A DNA stretch of 64,000 nt from an uncultured Hyphomicrobiales bacterium (lineage in GTDB: Bacteria > Pseudomonadota > Alphaproteobacteria > Rhizobiales > Ancalomicrobiaceae), in NCBI GenBank assembly GCA_903930435.1, contig CAIYYN010000065.1:186001-250000 (forward strand). Direction: 5' to 3'. Below the pieces are notes generated by a model. That model was given only the letters and a program-made list of their open reading frames with translations, made no database searches and was not told the origin of the DNA. A program made the translations under genes and the position numbers. Positions 44,068-52,677 of the stretch are shown here, in pieces (position 1 is the stretch's first letter; each line of letters starts with the position of its first letter).

Positions 44068-44403
44068 ATGGCCGAGCACGAAGAACCCGAAGACTTCGAT
44101 TTCGACGAGGAGCAGGAAGCCCACGCCGAGGAAATCAAGAACATCGTTCTCGACTATGTCGAGGAAAACGAGGTTCCTGAGGAAACCGCGATTTTCACGC
44201 TCGTGCAGTTGGCTGTCTCCATGCAGATGGCAACCTATATGGGCTCCGTCGAAAAGCCGAGCGTCACTGGCCTGAAGATGGAACTCGAGCGCTTCGGCAA
44301 GGAAATCGACGACATGCTGCGCGATGCCAAGAATGGTGCAGAAGAATTCGTCGAGGACTATAAGGCTGCCATGGAAGAGGAAGACGGCGAAGCCGAAGAA
44401 TAA
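44068..44403 (+). CDS. small acidic protein of unknown function
   Basis: The 111-aa protein is extremely acidic: the N-terminus EHEEPEDFDFDEEQEAHAEE and the C-terminus MEEEDGEAEE frame a helical core (ETAIFTLVQLAVSMQMATYM and LKMELERFGKEIDDMLRDA). No known domain, membrane segment or signal peptide is seen. A good AGGAG precedes the ATG and a strong terminator follows, so it is a true gene in its own transcript. It may be a chaperone-like or protein-binding factor, but this is a guess from composition only. Confidence 0.75.
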   Translation: MAEHEEPEDFDFDEEQEAHAEEIKNIVLDYVEENEVPEETAIFTLVQLAVSMQMATYMGSVEKPSVTGLKMELERFGKEIDDMLRDAKNGAEEFVEDYKAAMEEEDGEAEE

Positions 44404-44433
44404 ATCTCGGCAATGCCTGACTAACCGATTTCA

Positions 44434-44467
44434 ACAGCCCCGAAGCGCCGTTTCGGGGCTGTTTTTT
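44434..44467 (+). terminator. intrinsic terminator
   Basis: The 10-bp stem CAGCCCCGAA/TTCGGGGCTG is followed by TTTTTT. It ends the transcript of the acidic protein gene, just ahead of the methyltransferase gene. Confidence 0.9.
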
Positions 44468-44493
44468 GATCAATCACCCGATGGAGGTGCGCG

Positions 44494-45264
44494 ATGTCCG
44501 CCATTCACCCGGCAGCAGCACACGGTTTTTCAGCCGAAGCCGCGACCTATGCGACTGGCCGCCCGGAATACCCGGATGCCATCGTCAACTGGATGAAGAC
44601 TGCCCTTGGCGTGGGTCCGAGCACAGTCGCGCTCGATCTCGGTGCGGGCACCGGCAAATTCACCCGGCGGCTCGTTGAGACCGGTGCGCAAGTCATCGCG
44701 GTCGAGCCGGTCGCCGACATGCTGGCACGACTCACGCAGCAAATGGGCACTGTCGAGGCACATGCCGGAACCGCCGAAGCCATCCCGCTCCCGGACGAAT
44801 CGGTTGATCTCGTCGCCTGCGCGCAAGCTTTCCACTGGTTTGCATCTGCGGCGGCGCTGGCCGAGATCCGGCGCGTCCTCAAGCCCGGTGGTCACCTGCT
44901 GCTGATCTGGAATGTCCGCGATGAAAGTACGCCCTGGGTCAAGGCCTTGACGGATATCATGACGCCGCATGAGGGCGATGCGCCGCGCTTCCACACCGGT
45001 GCCTGGCGGACTGTCTTCCCGGCGGATGGCTTCACCCCGCTGGAGGAGACCGAGTTTCCGCACGGTCACACGGGATCGGTGCAGAATGTCGTCGTTGATC
45101 GCGTGATGTCGGTCAGCTTCATCGCCGCCATGCCGCCGGAGGGACAGGCCCGCATCCGCGCCGAAATCGCCGACCTCATCGCCGCCACGCCAGAACTTTC
45201 AGCTGGTCATGCCGTCACTTTCCCCTATACGACACGGGCGTTTACGTCGCGGAAAACCGTTTAG
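44494..45264 (+). CDS. class I SAM-dependent methyltransferase
   Basis: The 256-aa protein has the Rossmann methyltransferase motifs: VALDLGAGTGKFTRRLVETG (SAM-binding), QVIAVEPVADML, and DLVACAQAFHWF in the motif IV position, followed by LKPGGHLLLIWNV. This is the methyltransferase_11 type. GGAGG precedes the ATG. The substrate is unknown. It is the last gene before tRNA-Leu. Confidence 0.9.
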   Translation: MSAIHPAAAHGFSAEAATYATGRPEYPDAIVNWMKTALGVGPSTVALDLGAGTGKFTRRLVETGAQVIAVEPVADMLARLTQQMGTVEAHAGTAEAIPLPDESVDLVACAQAFHWFASAAALAEIRRVLKPGGHLLLIWNVRDESTPWVKALTDIMTPHEGDAPRFHTGAWRTVFPADGFTPLEETEFPHGHTGSVQNVVVDRVMSVSFIAAMPPEGQARIRAEIADLIAATPELSAGHAVTFPYTTRAFTSRKTV

Positions 45265-45347
45265 AACGCGGGTTGATGGCTTTCACTTCACCACCTCTCC
45301 TGATATAGCCCGATTGTCCGGGGTGGCATAAGACACGCGACGGGCAA

Positions 45348-45433
45348 GCGGACGTGGCGAAATCGGTAGACGCAGCAGACTTAAAATCTGCCTCTCTCTG
45401 GGAGTACGGGTTCGAGTCCCGTCGTCCGCACCA
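45348..45433 (+). tRNA. tRNA-Leu (anticodon TAA)
   Basis: The acceptor stem GCGGACG pairs with CGTCCGC, and the anticodon arm GCAGA-CTTAAAA-TCTGC gives anticodon TAA. The variable arm is long (CTCTCTCTGGGAG area), as in Leu tRNAs, and the T arm carries GGGTTCGAGTCCC. CCA is encoded. The gene starts 83 bp after the methyltransferase and borders a repeat-rich scar region, a typical integration site. Confidence 0.97.
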
Positions 45434-45452
45434 GGTGACTGCGTATCCAACC

Positions 45453-45495
45453 CGGAGACATAGGTAACTGTTTGTACCTAAGACATGGGTATCAA
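45453..45495. mobile_element. possible IS-end remnant
   Basis: A short stretch with inverted arms TAGGTA (45461-45466) and TACCTA (45475-45480), flanked by two copies of an AGACATRGGTA-like direct motif, resembles the termini of IS481/IS3-type elements from memory. No transposase frame is attached. This is a weak call based on pattern only. Confidence 0.3.
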
Positions 45496-45587
45496 CTTCG
45501 TGCCGAACAGGCAGCGCGGTTTGGCGTCTGGGCGATCAATGCCCATCTTGATGCCGTGAACAACAATGGGTGCGCCGCGCGGCTATA

Positions 45588-45816
45588 GCCTCGCCCTCCC
45601 CCGACAATCCCGAAATCACAGGCCTTCGTTTTCATCGCGTGTTCAACACCCCCGCCTGTCATCCCGGCGGATGCCGGGATCCATCTGGGTAACGTCACGC
45701 CTGTACGTATTGCTGTCGAACTGACAAAGGCTGGATCCCGGCATCCGCCGGGATGACAGGGTGCGTTATTGGATTCACGCCCAGCCGCCGTCATCGCGAG
45801 CGAAGCGCGGCGATCC
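45588..45816. repeat. 229-bp direct repeat, copy 1
   Basis: This copy and the one at 46189-46417 are equal in length and differ at about nine positions (~96% identical). Each holds a perfect 27-bp inverted repeat (arms 45657-45683 and 45732-45758 here) enclosing about 48 bp, and ends with a palindrome-rich CGTCATCGCGAGCGAAGC segment like widespread intergenic repeats. The element is a non-coding palindromic repeat. Open frames across it on the minus strand are by-products of the repeat. Confidence 0.85.
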
Positions 45817-45893
45817 ACTCAATCTCGCCTGATTTCCATCGACAAACAACGCTTTGCGGCTATTCTCAACGCGCGTACGATGGGAGAGGATCA

Positions 45894-46205
45894 GTGGCCA
45901 AACGATTAGGTGGCATCGGCGAAGCTTTCTCAGATCGGAATTTTCGGATTTATTCGATCGGTTCCGTCACGTCGTGGATCACGTATTTCGTGCAGACCAT
46001 CACGTTCTCATGGGTAACCTGGGACGCAACCCATTCCACGACATGGCTTGCAATTGTCTCTGCCGCGACGTCGGTGACAACGATCCTGTTCCTGCCGCTG
46101 GGTGGTGTGCTGGCCGATAGACATGACCGGCTTCGCATCCTGATTGGGGCCTATGCTCTGGATTGCCTGAAGGCGGCGGTGCTGGCGGGCCTCGCCCTTC
46201 CCTGA
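45894..46205 (+). pseudogene. truncated MFS transporter (N-terminal ~100 residues)
   Basis: A GTG with GGGAGAGG upstream opens a 103-codon frame matching the start of an EntS-like MFS exporter: FSDRNFRIYSIGSVTSWITY, WVTWDATHSTTWLAIVSAAT and the loop GGVLADRHDRLRILIGAYAL. Such proteins need about 400 residues with 12 helices; this one stops after about three helices. The break coincides with the beginning of repeat copy 2 at 46189, whose first bases supply the final codons and the stop. The protein cannot be a functional transporter. The rest of the gene is not in the window, so deletion or insertion removed it. Confidence 0.8.
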
Positions 46206-46417
46206 CAATCCCGAAATCACAGGCCTTCGTTTTCATCGCGTGTTCAACACCCCCGCCTGTCATCCCGGCGGATGCCGGGATCCATCTGGGTAACGTCACG
46301 CCTGTGCGTATTGCTGTCGAACTGACAAAGGCTGGATCCCGGCATCCGCCGGGATGACAGAGTGCATTATCGGATACACATCCAGCCGCCGTCATCGCGA
46401 GCGAAGCGCGGCGATCC
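46189..46417. repeat. 229-bp direct repeat, copy 2
   Basis: Second copy of the element at 45588-45816, in the same orientation, with 27-bp inverted arms at 46258-46284 and 46333-46359. Its left edge interrupts the MFS gene in frame. Between its right edge and the next gene (46418-46541) I see nothing recognisable. Confidence 0.85.
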
Positions 46418-46541
46418 GTGTCACAACCGTCCGACATATCAAATTGCAGACTGATCAACAGGGACAGAGTCAACTGAGGATAAAAGTGCAATCGAACTAA
46501 GTTCAGTTGCAAGGATCCCGTTTTACGTGTTTTGCTCTAAG

Positions 46542-47045
46542 TCAAACCGCCCAGATAATAAGAAGCCAGTCGACCACTAAAACCAACAATAGAAAGATTG
46601 CTAAACGGAAGTGATCATTTTTCGGTGGCTTGTTATACTGTTTTAGGAAAGTGGCTGAAGAGGCAGCAAGAAGGACAATCGCGAAATCAAACAAAACCAA
46701 TTGCGTGATAACTGAATCAAACGCAGGACACAATAATTCGCCTTGGTGCCAAAAAGTGCATCGAAAATCATTCGCTTTATATTTAAAATAAATATCGAAA
46801 AACCAATAAATTACAAATAATAAATAAATCGAAATAGCAATTTTATCATTTTTCAATTTGTAAGCATAAAAAATAGACAACAATGAAGGCGTAGAGAAAA
46901 TAATAAAATTAAAAACGGAATAGAATACAAATCCAGGCAACACAATTTCATCTGCAGCTATATTTGATATTGCCCAAAAAAGCAGCAAAGTCCCCGAAAT
47001 CAAAAAAACATATATCGCAGCCAATATAATACTTTTTAAATTCAT
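46542..47045 (-). CDS. AT-rich orphan membrane protein
   Basis: The 167-aa protein has four or five hydrophobic helices: SIILAAIYVFLISGTLLLFW, FVFYSVFNFIIFSTPSLLSI, ISIYLLFVIYWFFDIYF, LVLFDFAIVLLAAS and LAIFLLLVLVVDWLLIIW. Two cysteines, in FRCTFW and LLCPAF, lie in the third loop. The gene has about 33% G+C against ~60% for its neighbours and uses Lys/Ile/Phe-rich codons, which points to recent transfer. I do not recognise the family. It lies next to the tRNA-Leu scar and has no partner gene. Confidence 0.65.
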   Translation of the reverse strand: MNLKSIILAAIYVFLISGTLLLFWAISNIAADEIVLPGFVFYSVFNFIIFSTPSLLSIFYAYKLKNDKIAISIYLLFVIYWFFDIYFKYKANDFRCTFWHQGELLCPAFDSVITQLVLFDFAIVLLAASSATFLKQYNKPPKNDHFRLAIFLLLVLVVDWLLIIWAV

Positions 47046-47208
47046 ATCGATTCCATTCAGCTATGAAAAATCACTCCTGCAGTCAAAAATAGCCTCGGCA
47101 TTCCGGATTGAGCAATCCCCCCCAATTTGCGCGGCTTCTCTCCCGCTGCTATACCCTTGGCAACCACACGTCATGCGGGGAAAAACCCCGGACAGACCGG
47201 AGACGCAC

Positions 47209-48429
47209 ATGTCGGACGCCAAGGCTGCACCATCGCTGGGGCGCATCAGCTACCAACGGACGGCGCGCGAATTGCCGCGTCATTTGCGGTCGATGCTGGC
47301 GCTGGATGATTTTCAGCAGGCGGCGAAGCGGCATCTACCGCGCATGTTGTATGGCTATATTTCCGGCGCGGTTGAAACGGGCACGGCCTTTGAAACCTCG
47401 CGCTCGGCCTATGCGGATTACGCGCTCGTGCCGCGCACGCTGATCGACGTGTCGGCACGGTCGCAGGCGCATTCGCTGTTCGGGCGGACCTATGCAGCCC
47501 CCTTTGGCATTCCGCCGATGGGCGGTGCCGCGATTGCGGCCTATGACGGCGACCGCGTGATGGCGCGGGCAACGGCAGCAGCGAATATTCCGGGATGCCT
47601 CAGCGCGTCCTCGCTCACCCGGCTCGAAGATGTCCGCCCGGCAGGCGCGACTACGTGGTTTCAGGGTTATCTGCCGGGCGATCAGACGCGAATTGACGCC
47701 ATGGTCGAGCGCGTCGCCAAGGCGGGCTTCGACACGCTTGTGCTGACCGTCGACGTGCCGATCCTCGGCAATCGGGAAAACAATGTCCGCAACGGCTATT
47801 CGACGCCCATCGTGGTCACGCCACGATTGGCGCTCGACTGCGCGACCCACCCACGCTGGCTCATCGGCACCCTCGCCCGCACGATGATGACATCCGGCAT
47901 GCCCTATTTCGAGAATATGGACGCCGAACGTGGGCCACCGCTGTTTGCCAGGAACCTCGCACGCAATACGCAACATCGCGACCGCCTCTCCTGGGCAAAT
48001 GTCGCGGCGATCCGGCGGAAATGGCCGGGTAAGTTCATCATCAAGGGCATTCTGGCCGCAGGCGATGCGATCCTGGCGCGTGAACATGGCGTGGACGGCA
48101 TCTTCATCACCACGCATGGCGGACGCCAGCTGGATCATGCAATTGCACCGCTCACCGTGCTACCGGAGATCAAGGCGGTTTCGGGTGATATGGCCGTCAT
48201 GATCGACAGCGGCGTTCGGCGCGGCACCGATGTGCTGAAAGCGCTGGCGCTTGGGGCTGACTTCGTCTTCGTCGGTCGCCCCTTCATGTTTGCGGCAGCC
48301 ATCGGCGGACAGGAGGCCGTCCAGCACGGTATCAAGCTGCTGATGGACGAGATCGACCGCAACATGGCGATGCTCGGTATCAATTCGATCGCGGAATTAA
48401 CACCGGAGCATGTGCGCCGGATACGCTGA
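47209..48429 (+). CDS. FMN-dependent alpha-hydroxy-acid oxidizing protein (LldD-like)
   Basis: The 406-aa protein is a member of the L-lactate dehydrogenase/glycolate oxidase family. The barrel shows FQQAAKRHLPRMLYGYISGA at the start, PFGIPPMGGAAIAAYDGDR, TLVLTVDVPILGNRENNVRNG and FIIKGILAAGDAILA (catalytic Lys). The active-site His-Arg pair appears as THGGRQLDHA rather than SNHGGRQLD, so the residue before the His differs from the common pattern. It should oxidise a 2-hydroxy acid to a 2-oxo acid. Start: ATG 47209, preceded by GGAGACGCAC. It is a single gene convergent with the SH3 protein gene. Confidence 0.88.
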   Translation: MSDAKAAPSLGRISYQRTARELPRHLRSMLALDDFQQAAKRHLPRMLYGYISGAVETGTAFETSRSAYADYALVPRTLIDVSARSQAHSLFGRTYAAPFGIPPMGGAAIAAYDGDRVMARATAAANIPGCLSASSLTRLEDVRPAGATTWFQGYLPGDQTRIDAMVERVAKAGFDTLVLTVDVPILGNRENNVRNGYSTPIVVTPRLALDCATHPRWLIGTLARTMMTSGMPYFENMDAERGPPLFARNLARNTQHRDRLSWANVAAIRRKWPGKFIIKGILAAGDAILAREHGVDGIFITTHGGRQLDHAIAPLTVLPEIKAVSGDMAVMIDSGVRRGTDVLKALALGADFVFVGRPFMFAAAIGGQEAVQHGIKLLMDEIDRNMAMLGINSIAELTPEHVRRIR

Positions 48430-48445
48430 TCTCACACCCCGGGGG

Positions 48446-48820
48446 TCAGCGACGCCAGTAAGGCCGATGCCAGCCCAGTCCGCAGCAGTAGAAGCCCGGA
48501 CCATAGTAGGGCCCCGGATACACATAGGTCGGCTCGACGTAGGTGCGCTCGATCACAGTGTGACCTGTGTCCTCGAAATCGAGCACGGCGACCTTAACAT
48601 AGCCTGACTTTTCGCCGAGATGGGCATAGCACCAGTTGTCAGTGCAATGACCGATGCGCAGCTCCGCATTTGCCGGGACTCTCGAAACAACATGCGCGGA
48701 GGATTCCGGTTCCGACCGCAAGACTGTATCGGTTCGCGCATAGGCGTGTTCATCCGCGTACGCTGCTGCGATGCTGAAAGTCGCAAGCATGGCAGCCAGA
48801 CCAATCGACTTCATCCACAT
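48446..48820 (-). CDS. exported SH3-domain protein
   Basis: The 124-aa protein has a signal peptide (about 1-22, cleavage after AYA) followed by a bacterial SH3 (SH3_3) domain: AYARTDTVLRSEPESSAHVV and IGHCTDNWCYAHLGEKSGYVK, with the two cysteines probably forming a disulfide. The C-terminus is rich in Tyr, Pro and Gly (YPGPYYGPGFYCCGLGW). Such proteins bind cell-wall or other ligands in the periplasm. AGGAG precedes the ATG. No operon partner. Confidence 0.88.
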   Translation of the reverse strand: MWMKSIGLAAMLATFSIAAAYADEHAYARTDTVLRSEPESSAHVVSRVPANAELRIGHCTDNWCYAHLGEKSGYVKVAVLDFEDTGHTVIERTYVEPTYVYPGPYYGPGFYCCGLGWHRPYWRR

Positions 48821-48995
48821 GGCGAGCTCCTGTTCTGATCATCGTCTTTTGCGACGCTGCGCATATGGGCGCGCGCTCTGCTGTCGACAAGACGAATGTC
48901 ATTATTCTGCGACCGAATGATGGCAAAAATCAACAGACAAGGCCCGTTGGTCTGCCGGTTCATCCAGACCGACTTTTGTCGGCTGAGCGAAGCAA

Positions 48996-50726
48996 TCAAG
49001 CCGTCTTCAGTTCCGAAATCCCGAGATCATCGAGCATCGCCGCCCGCATGCGGAATTTTTGCGCCTTGCCAGTGACCGTCATGGGGATTTCTGCCACGAA
49101 CCGCACGTAGCGCGGGATCTTGTAGTGGGCGATCTGGTCCTTGCAGAAGGCCCTGATCTCGTCCTCGGTCGCCGACTGGCCGGGTCGCAGCACGATCCAG
49201 GCGCAGAGTTCTTCGCCGTAGCGCGCATCCGGCACACCAAACACCTGCACCACCTGCACGGCGGGGTGCCGATAGAGGAATTCCTCGACCTCGCGCGGAT
49301 AGACGTTTTCGCCGCCACGGATGACCATGTCCTTGACGCGCCCGACGATATTGCCGAAACCCTCGGCATCAATGACGCCGAGATCGCCTGTGTGCATGAA
49401 GCCATCGGTATCGATTGCCGCCGCCGTATTCTGCGGATCATCCCAATAGCCGAGCATGACCGAATAGCCGCGCGTGCAGATTTCTCCCTGAACGCCAGCC
49501 GGCGTAATGGCGCCAGTTACGGGGTCAATGATCTTCACCTCGACATGGGGATGGACGCGGCCGACGGTCGTCACGCGGCGTTCGAGGCTATCGTCCGTAT
49601 GGCTCTGGAATGAAACCGGGCTGGTTTCGGTCATCCCATAAGCGATGGTCACCTCCGAAACGCCCATGTCGGACACGACCCGCTTCATCAGCTCGATGGG
49701 GCATGGTGCGCCAGCCATGATGCCGGTTCTCAGCGACTTTGTGTCAAAACTGGCGAAGTCCGGGTGGTCAAGCATCGCCGAGAACATTGTCGGCACGCCA
49801 TAAACGGCGGTGCAGCGCTCGTCGGCAATCGCCCGGAGCGTCGAGAGCGGATCAAACCCTTCAGACGGGAAAACCATCGTCGATCCCGTCGAGACGCAGC
49901 CAAGCGTTCCCATCGACATACCGAAGCAGTGATAGAGCGGCACCGGGATCGCCAGGCGATCGTCGGTGCCGAAGTTCATGCGGGCGACGACAAAACGACC
50001 ATTGTTGAGAATATTCACATGGCTGAGGGTCGCGCCCTTGGGAGCACCGGTCGTGCCTGATGTGAACTGCACATTGATTGCATCCTCCGGCCTCATCATC
50101 GCCGCTCGGGCTTCGAGTTCCGCGCGGGTTTCAGGCGTGTCGCGTTTGGCGATATCCCAGAAATTGATCAAGCCGGGGGACTTGGTGTCGCCGGTGCGAA
50201 CGACGATGCGCAAGGCGGGCAGTTGCGCGGCATGCAGATGGCCAGGCGTCGCGGTCTCCAGTTCCGGTGCCAGTTGCCGGATCATGTCGAGATAGCGCGA
50301 CGTTTTGAAGCTTTCCGCTGCCACCAGCGCCTTGATGCCGACCTTGTTCAGCACATATTCAAGCTCGGTTACACGATAGGCCGGGTTGATCGTCACCAGA
50401 ATGAGGCCTGCCCGCGCTGAGGCAAATTGCGTCACGAGCCATTCCGGGCGATTGGGCGACCAGATCCCGATCCGGTCACCGCGCTCCAGTCCGAGCGCTA
50501 CAAACCCGGCGGCAATCCTCTCGACGATCGCGCCAAATTCGCGCCAGCTCCAGCGAATGCCGTGTTCGGGAAAGATCGCGGCATCGGCATCACCGCGCGC
50601 GGCAACGGTCTCGGCGAAGACCTCCGGGATCGTCCTGATCCACAGCGGCGGCGTTGTCTCCCCAATGACGTGCGACTTGCCACCGGCGGCGCGCAAATGG
50701 GTGCGTGTGTTCGAACCTGCTGTCAT
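48996..50726 (-). CDS. AMP-binding acyl-CoA synthetase
   Basis: The 576-aa enzyme activates a carboxylic acid to its CoA ester through an acyl-adenylate. The P-loop [21 protein letters not shown], the [18 protein letters not shown] motif and the catalytic Lys in [13 protein letters not shown] are all present. Preceding parts include [21 protein letters not shown]. The substrate is probably a medium-chain or branched acyl chain, judging from its location beside a TetR gene and isovaleryl-CoA dehydrogenase. Start: ATG 50726 is inside a GGAGGAGATACAG leader; the upstream GTG is part of the ribosome binding site. Confidence 0.93.
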   Translation of the reverse strand: MTAGSNTRTHLRAAGGKSHVIGETTPPLWIRTIPEVFAETVAARGDADAAIFPEHGIRWSWREFGAIVERIAAGFVALGLERGDRIGIWSPNRPEWLVTQFASARAGLILVTINPAYRVTELEYVLNKVGIKALVAAESFKTSRYLDMIRQLAPELETATPGHLHAAQLPALRIVVRTGDTKSPGLINFWDIAKRDTPETRAELEARAAMMRPEDAINVQFTSGTTGAPKGATLSHVNILNNGRFVVARMNFGTDDRLAIPVPLYHCFGMSMGTLGCVSTGSTMVFPSEGFDPLSTLRAIADERCTAVYGVPTMFSAMLDHPDFASFDTKSLRTGIMAGAPCPIELMKRVVSDMGVSEVTIAYGMTETSPVSFQSHTDDSLERRVTTVGRVHPHVEVKIIDPVTGAITPAGVQGEICTRGYSVMLGYWDDPQNTAAAIDTDGFMHTGDLGVIDAEGFGNIVGRVKDMVIRGGENVYPREVEEFLYRHPAVQVVQVFGVPDARYGEELCAWIVLRPGQSATEDEIRAFCKDQIAHYKIPRYVRFVAEIPMTVTGKAQKFRMRAAMLDDLGISELKTA

Positions 50727-50783
50727 CTGTATCTCCTCCACGTTCCATCGAGATCTGCGTCTCGTTTCGGGCGCTTATCGATC

Positions 50784-51380
50784 TTAATCCAACTTTCTGA
50801 CGGCTTGCAGCACAAGGTCGCGATGAATCGCAATAATCGCATCAGGACCAAGTCGACCACCGGGCCGATACCATTGGCAGACGCTGGTCAACATGCCAAT
50901 GATCGCAAAACTGCTGACCTTTGCGTCCCGAACGGCAAAAATCCCTGAAGCCATGCCTTCGCTGAGAATAGTGCTGACCAGCGTTTCATAGGCCTGCCGC
51001 AACGCCAGCACACGCATGCGCGCCTCATCGGACAGGCTGCGCAATTCCATTGTTGCCAGGAAGACTTCCGCCTGCTTTTCAATGTGATAGCGAATGTGGA
51101 AGTCAACGAATGTCTCAAGCCGTTGGAGCGGTCCCTCGACGCCAGCCAATCGCGCTTGCAATGCGTTGAGCACGGTCTCCATATGCCCGATCATGATATC
51201 GGCCAGCAGGCGATCCTTCGCACCAAAATAGCGGTAGACTGAGCCTGCCTGAATACCAACCGCTTCCGCCAGCTGGCGCAAGGTCATGGCCTCATAGCCA
51301 TGTTCGACCATCAGCCGGATCGCGGTCGCGCGGATCAGGCTTGCGGTTTCACTGCCAACAGACCCCTTGGTACGTGCCAC
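50784..51380 (-). CDS. TetR family transcriptional regulator
   Basis: The 198-aa protein has the N-terminal TetR DNA-binding HTH: ATAIRLMVEHGYEAMTLRQL and VGIQAGSVYRYFGAKDRLLA. The C-terminal part is helical and would bind a ligand, possibly an acyl-CoA. It sits between the acyl-CoA ligase gene (same strand, 57 bp away) and a divergent isovaleryl-CoA dehydrogenase gene, so it probably controls both from the operator-like sites in the 92-bp gap. Confidence 0.93.
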   Translation of the reverse strand: MARTKGSVGSETASLIRATAIRLMVEHGYEAMTLRQLAEAVGIQAGSVYRYFGAKDRLLADIMIGHMETVLNALQARLAGVEGPLQRLETFVDFHIRYHIEKQAEVFLATMELRSLSDEARMRVLALRQAYETLVSTILSEGMASGIFAVRDAKVSSFAIIGMLTSVCQWYRPGGRLGPDAIIAIHRDLVLQAVRKLD

Positions 51381-51421
51381 GCGGATGGGTACTCCACTTT
51401 CGTCATTGTTGCCGATATGGC

Positions 51422-51455
51422 TAGCACATGCTAAGAAAAAAACAAATGTTCATTT
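51422..51455. promoter_or_regulatory. possible TetR operator
   Basis: Two small palindromes are in the divergent gap: TAGCA-CA-TGCTA (51422-51433) and AAATG-TT-CATTT (51444-51455). Either could be the operator of the adjacent TetR regulator; the ribosome binding site of the dehydrogenase gene (GGAGG) follows directly after. Confidence 0.45.
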
Positions 51456-51472
51456 AATCTCCGGAGGACGCC

Positions 51473-52645
51473 ATGGCGAGCAATTCATCCCCGATGTTTG
51501 ATTTTGGTCTCGGCGAAACCGCTGACATGCTCAGGGATACGGTCTCCAGTTTCGCTGCCGATAAGATCGCACCCATCGCCGATCGGATTGATCGCGAGGA
51601 CTGGTTTCCGCGCCATCTCTGGCCGGAAATGGGGGCACTGGGTTTGCACGGCATTACCGTGGAGGAGGAATGGGGCGGGTCAGGGCTCGGCTATCTCGAA
51701 CATTGCGTCGCGATGGAGGAAATCTCGCGGGCGTCGGCCTCAGTCGGCTTGAGCTACGGCGCGCACTCCAATCTGTGCGTCAATCAGTTGCGGCGCTGGG
51801 GCACCCCTGAGCAAAAGACGCGCTATCTCGCCAAACTGGTCTCCGGCGAACATCTCGGCGGGCTCGCCATGTCGGAGCCGGGCGCCGGGTCGGATGTGGT
51901 TTCGATGAAGCTGCGGGCCGACAAGAAGGGCGACCGCTATGTGCTGAATGGGTCAAAGCTCTGGATCACCAATGGGCCCTCAGCCGACACGCTGATTGTC
52001 TATGCCAAGACCGATGTGAATGCTGGCCCCAAGGGCATCACGGCCTTCCTGATCGAAAAGGATTTTCCGGGCTTTTCCGTCGCACAGAAACTCGACAAGC
52101 TCGGCATGCGCGGTTCGGAGACGGGTGAACTGGTATTCCAGGACTGCGAAGTGCCAGAGGAAAACATCGTCGGCGCCCTTGGCAAGGGGGTGAACGTGCT
52201 CATGTCCGGCCTCGACTATGAGCGGTCGGTACTGGCGGCGGGTCCACTCGGGATCATGCAGGCCGCGCTCGATGTCGTCATGCCTTATATTCATCAGCGT
52301 GAACAATTCGGTCAGCCCATCGGCCAGTTCCAACTGGTTCAGGGCAAGGTGGCCGATATGTATGTCGCGCTCAATTCAGCGCGTGCCTATGTCTATGCGG
52401 TCGCCAAAGCCTGCGATCGCGGACAGACCACGCGCGAAGATGCCGCTGGTGCAATCCTGTATGCAGCCGAAGCCGCAACCAAGGTGGCACTTGATGCGAT
52501 CCAGCTGCTCGGTGGCATGGGCTATATCAATGACAGCCCGACCGGTCGCCTGCTCCGCGATGCCAAACTCTATGAGATCGGCGCTGGTACCAGTGAAATC
52601 CGCCGCATGCTGATCGGCCGCCAATTGTTTGAAAAGACGATGTGA
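51473..52645 (+). CDS. isovaleryl-CoA dehydrogenase
   Basis: The 390-aa flavoenzyme oxidises isovaleryl-CoA in leucine catabolism and passes electrons to ETF. The acyl-CoA dehydrogenase pattern is clear: [40 protein letters not shown], and [19 protein letters not shown]. The catalytic Glu in [13 protein letters not shown] is at the position typical for isovaleryl-CoA dehydrogenases (as opposed to the later Glu in other ACADs). Later leucine pathway genes (carboxylase, lyase) are not in the window. It is controlled most likely by the divergent TetR. Confidence 0.93.
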   Translation: MASNSSPMFDFGLGETADMLRDTVSSFAADKIAPIADRIDREDWFPRHLWPEMGALGLHGITVEEEWGGSGLGYLEHCVAMEEISRASASVGLSYGAHSNLCVNQLRRWGTPEQKTRYLAKLVSGEHLGGLAMSEPGAGSDVVSMKLRADKKGDRYVLNGSKLWITNGPSADTLIVYAKTDVNAGPKGITAFLIEKDFPGFSVAQKLDKLGMRGSETGELVFQDCEVPEENIVGALGKGVNVLMSGLDYERSVLAAGPLGIMQAALDVVMPYIHQREQFGQPIGQFQLVQGKVADMYVALNSARAYVYAVAKACDRGQTTREDAAGAILYAAEAATKVALDAIQLLGGMGYINDSPTGRLLRDAKLYEIGAGTSEIRRMLIGRQLFEKTM

Positions 52646-52650
52646 CGAGA

Positions 52651-52672
52651 CGCGCGGATAGCTTTCCGCGCG
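52651..52672. terminator. possible shared terminator hairpin
   Basis: An 8-bp stem (CGCGCGGA/TCCGCGCG) lies between the convergent dehydrogenase and RND genes. It has no strong T run on either side, so efficiency is uncertain. Confidence 0.45.
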
Positions 52673-52677
52673 CTCAC

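Noticed and set aside
45492..45818. Open frame of 108 codons on the minus strand
   Set aside because: It lies across repeat copy 1, and a frame with the same translated core (ACHPGGCRDPAFV-like) recurs at copy 2, so it is a by-product of a non-coding palindromic repeat.
46000..46512. Open frame of 170 codons on the minus strand
   Set aside because: It covers repeat copy 2 and the antisense of the MFS fragment; no protein-like motif.
45348..47208. Integrated genomic island with att sites at tRNA-Leu
   Set aside because: No integrase gene and no repeated 3' end of the tRNA were found in this stretch.
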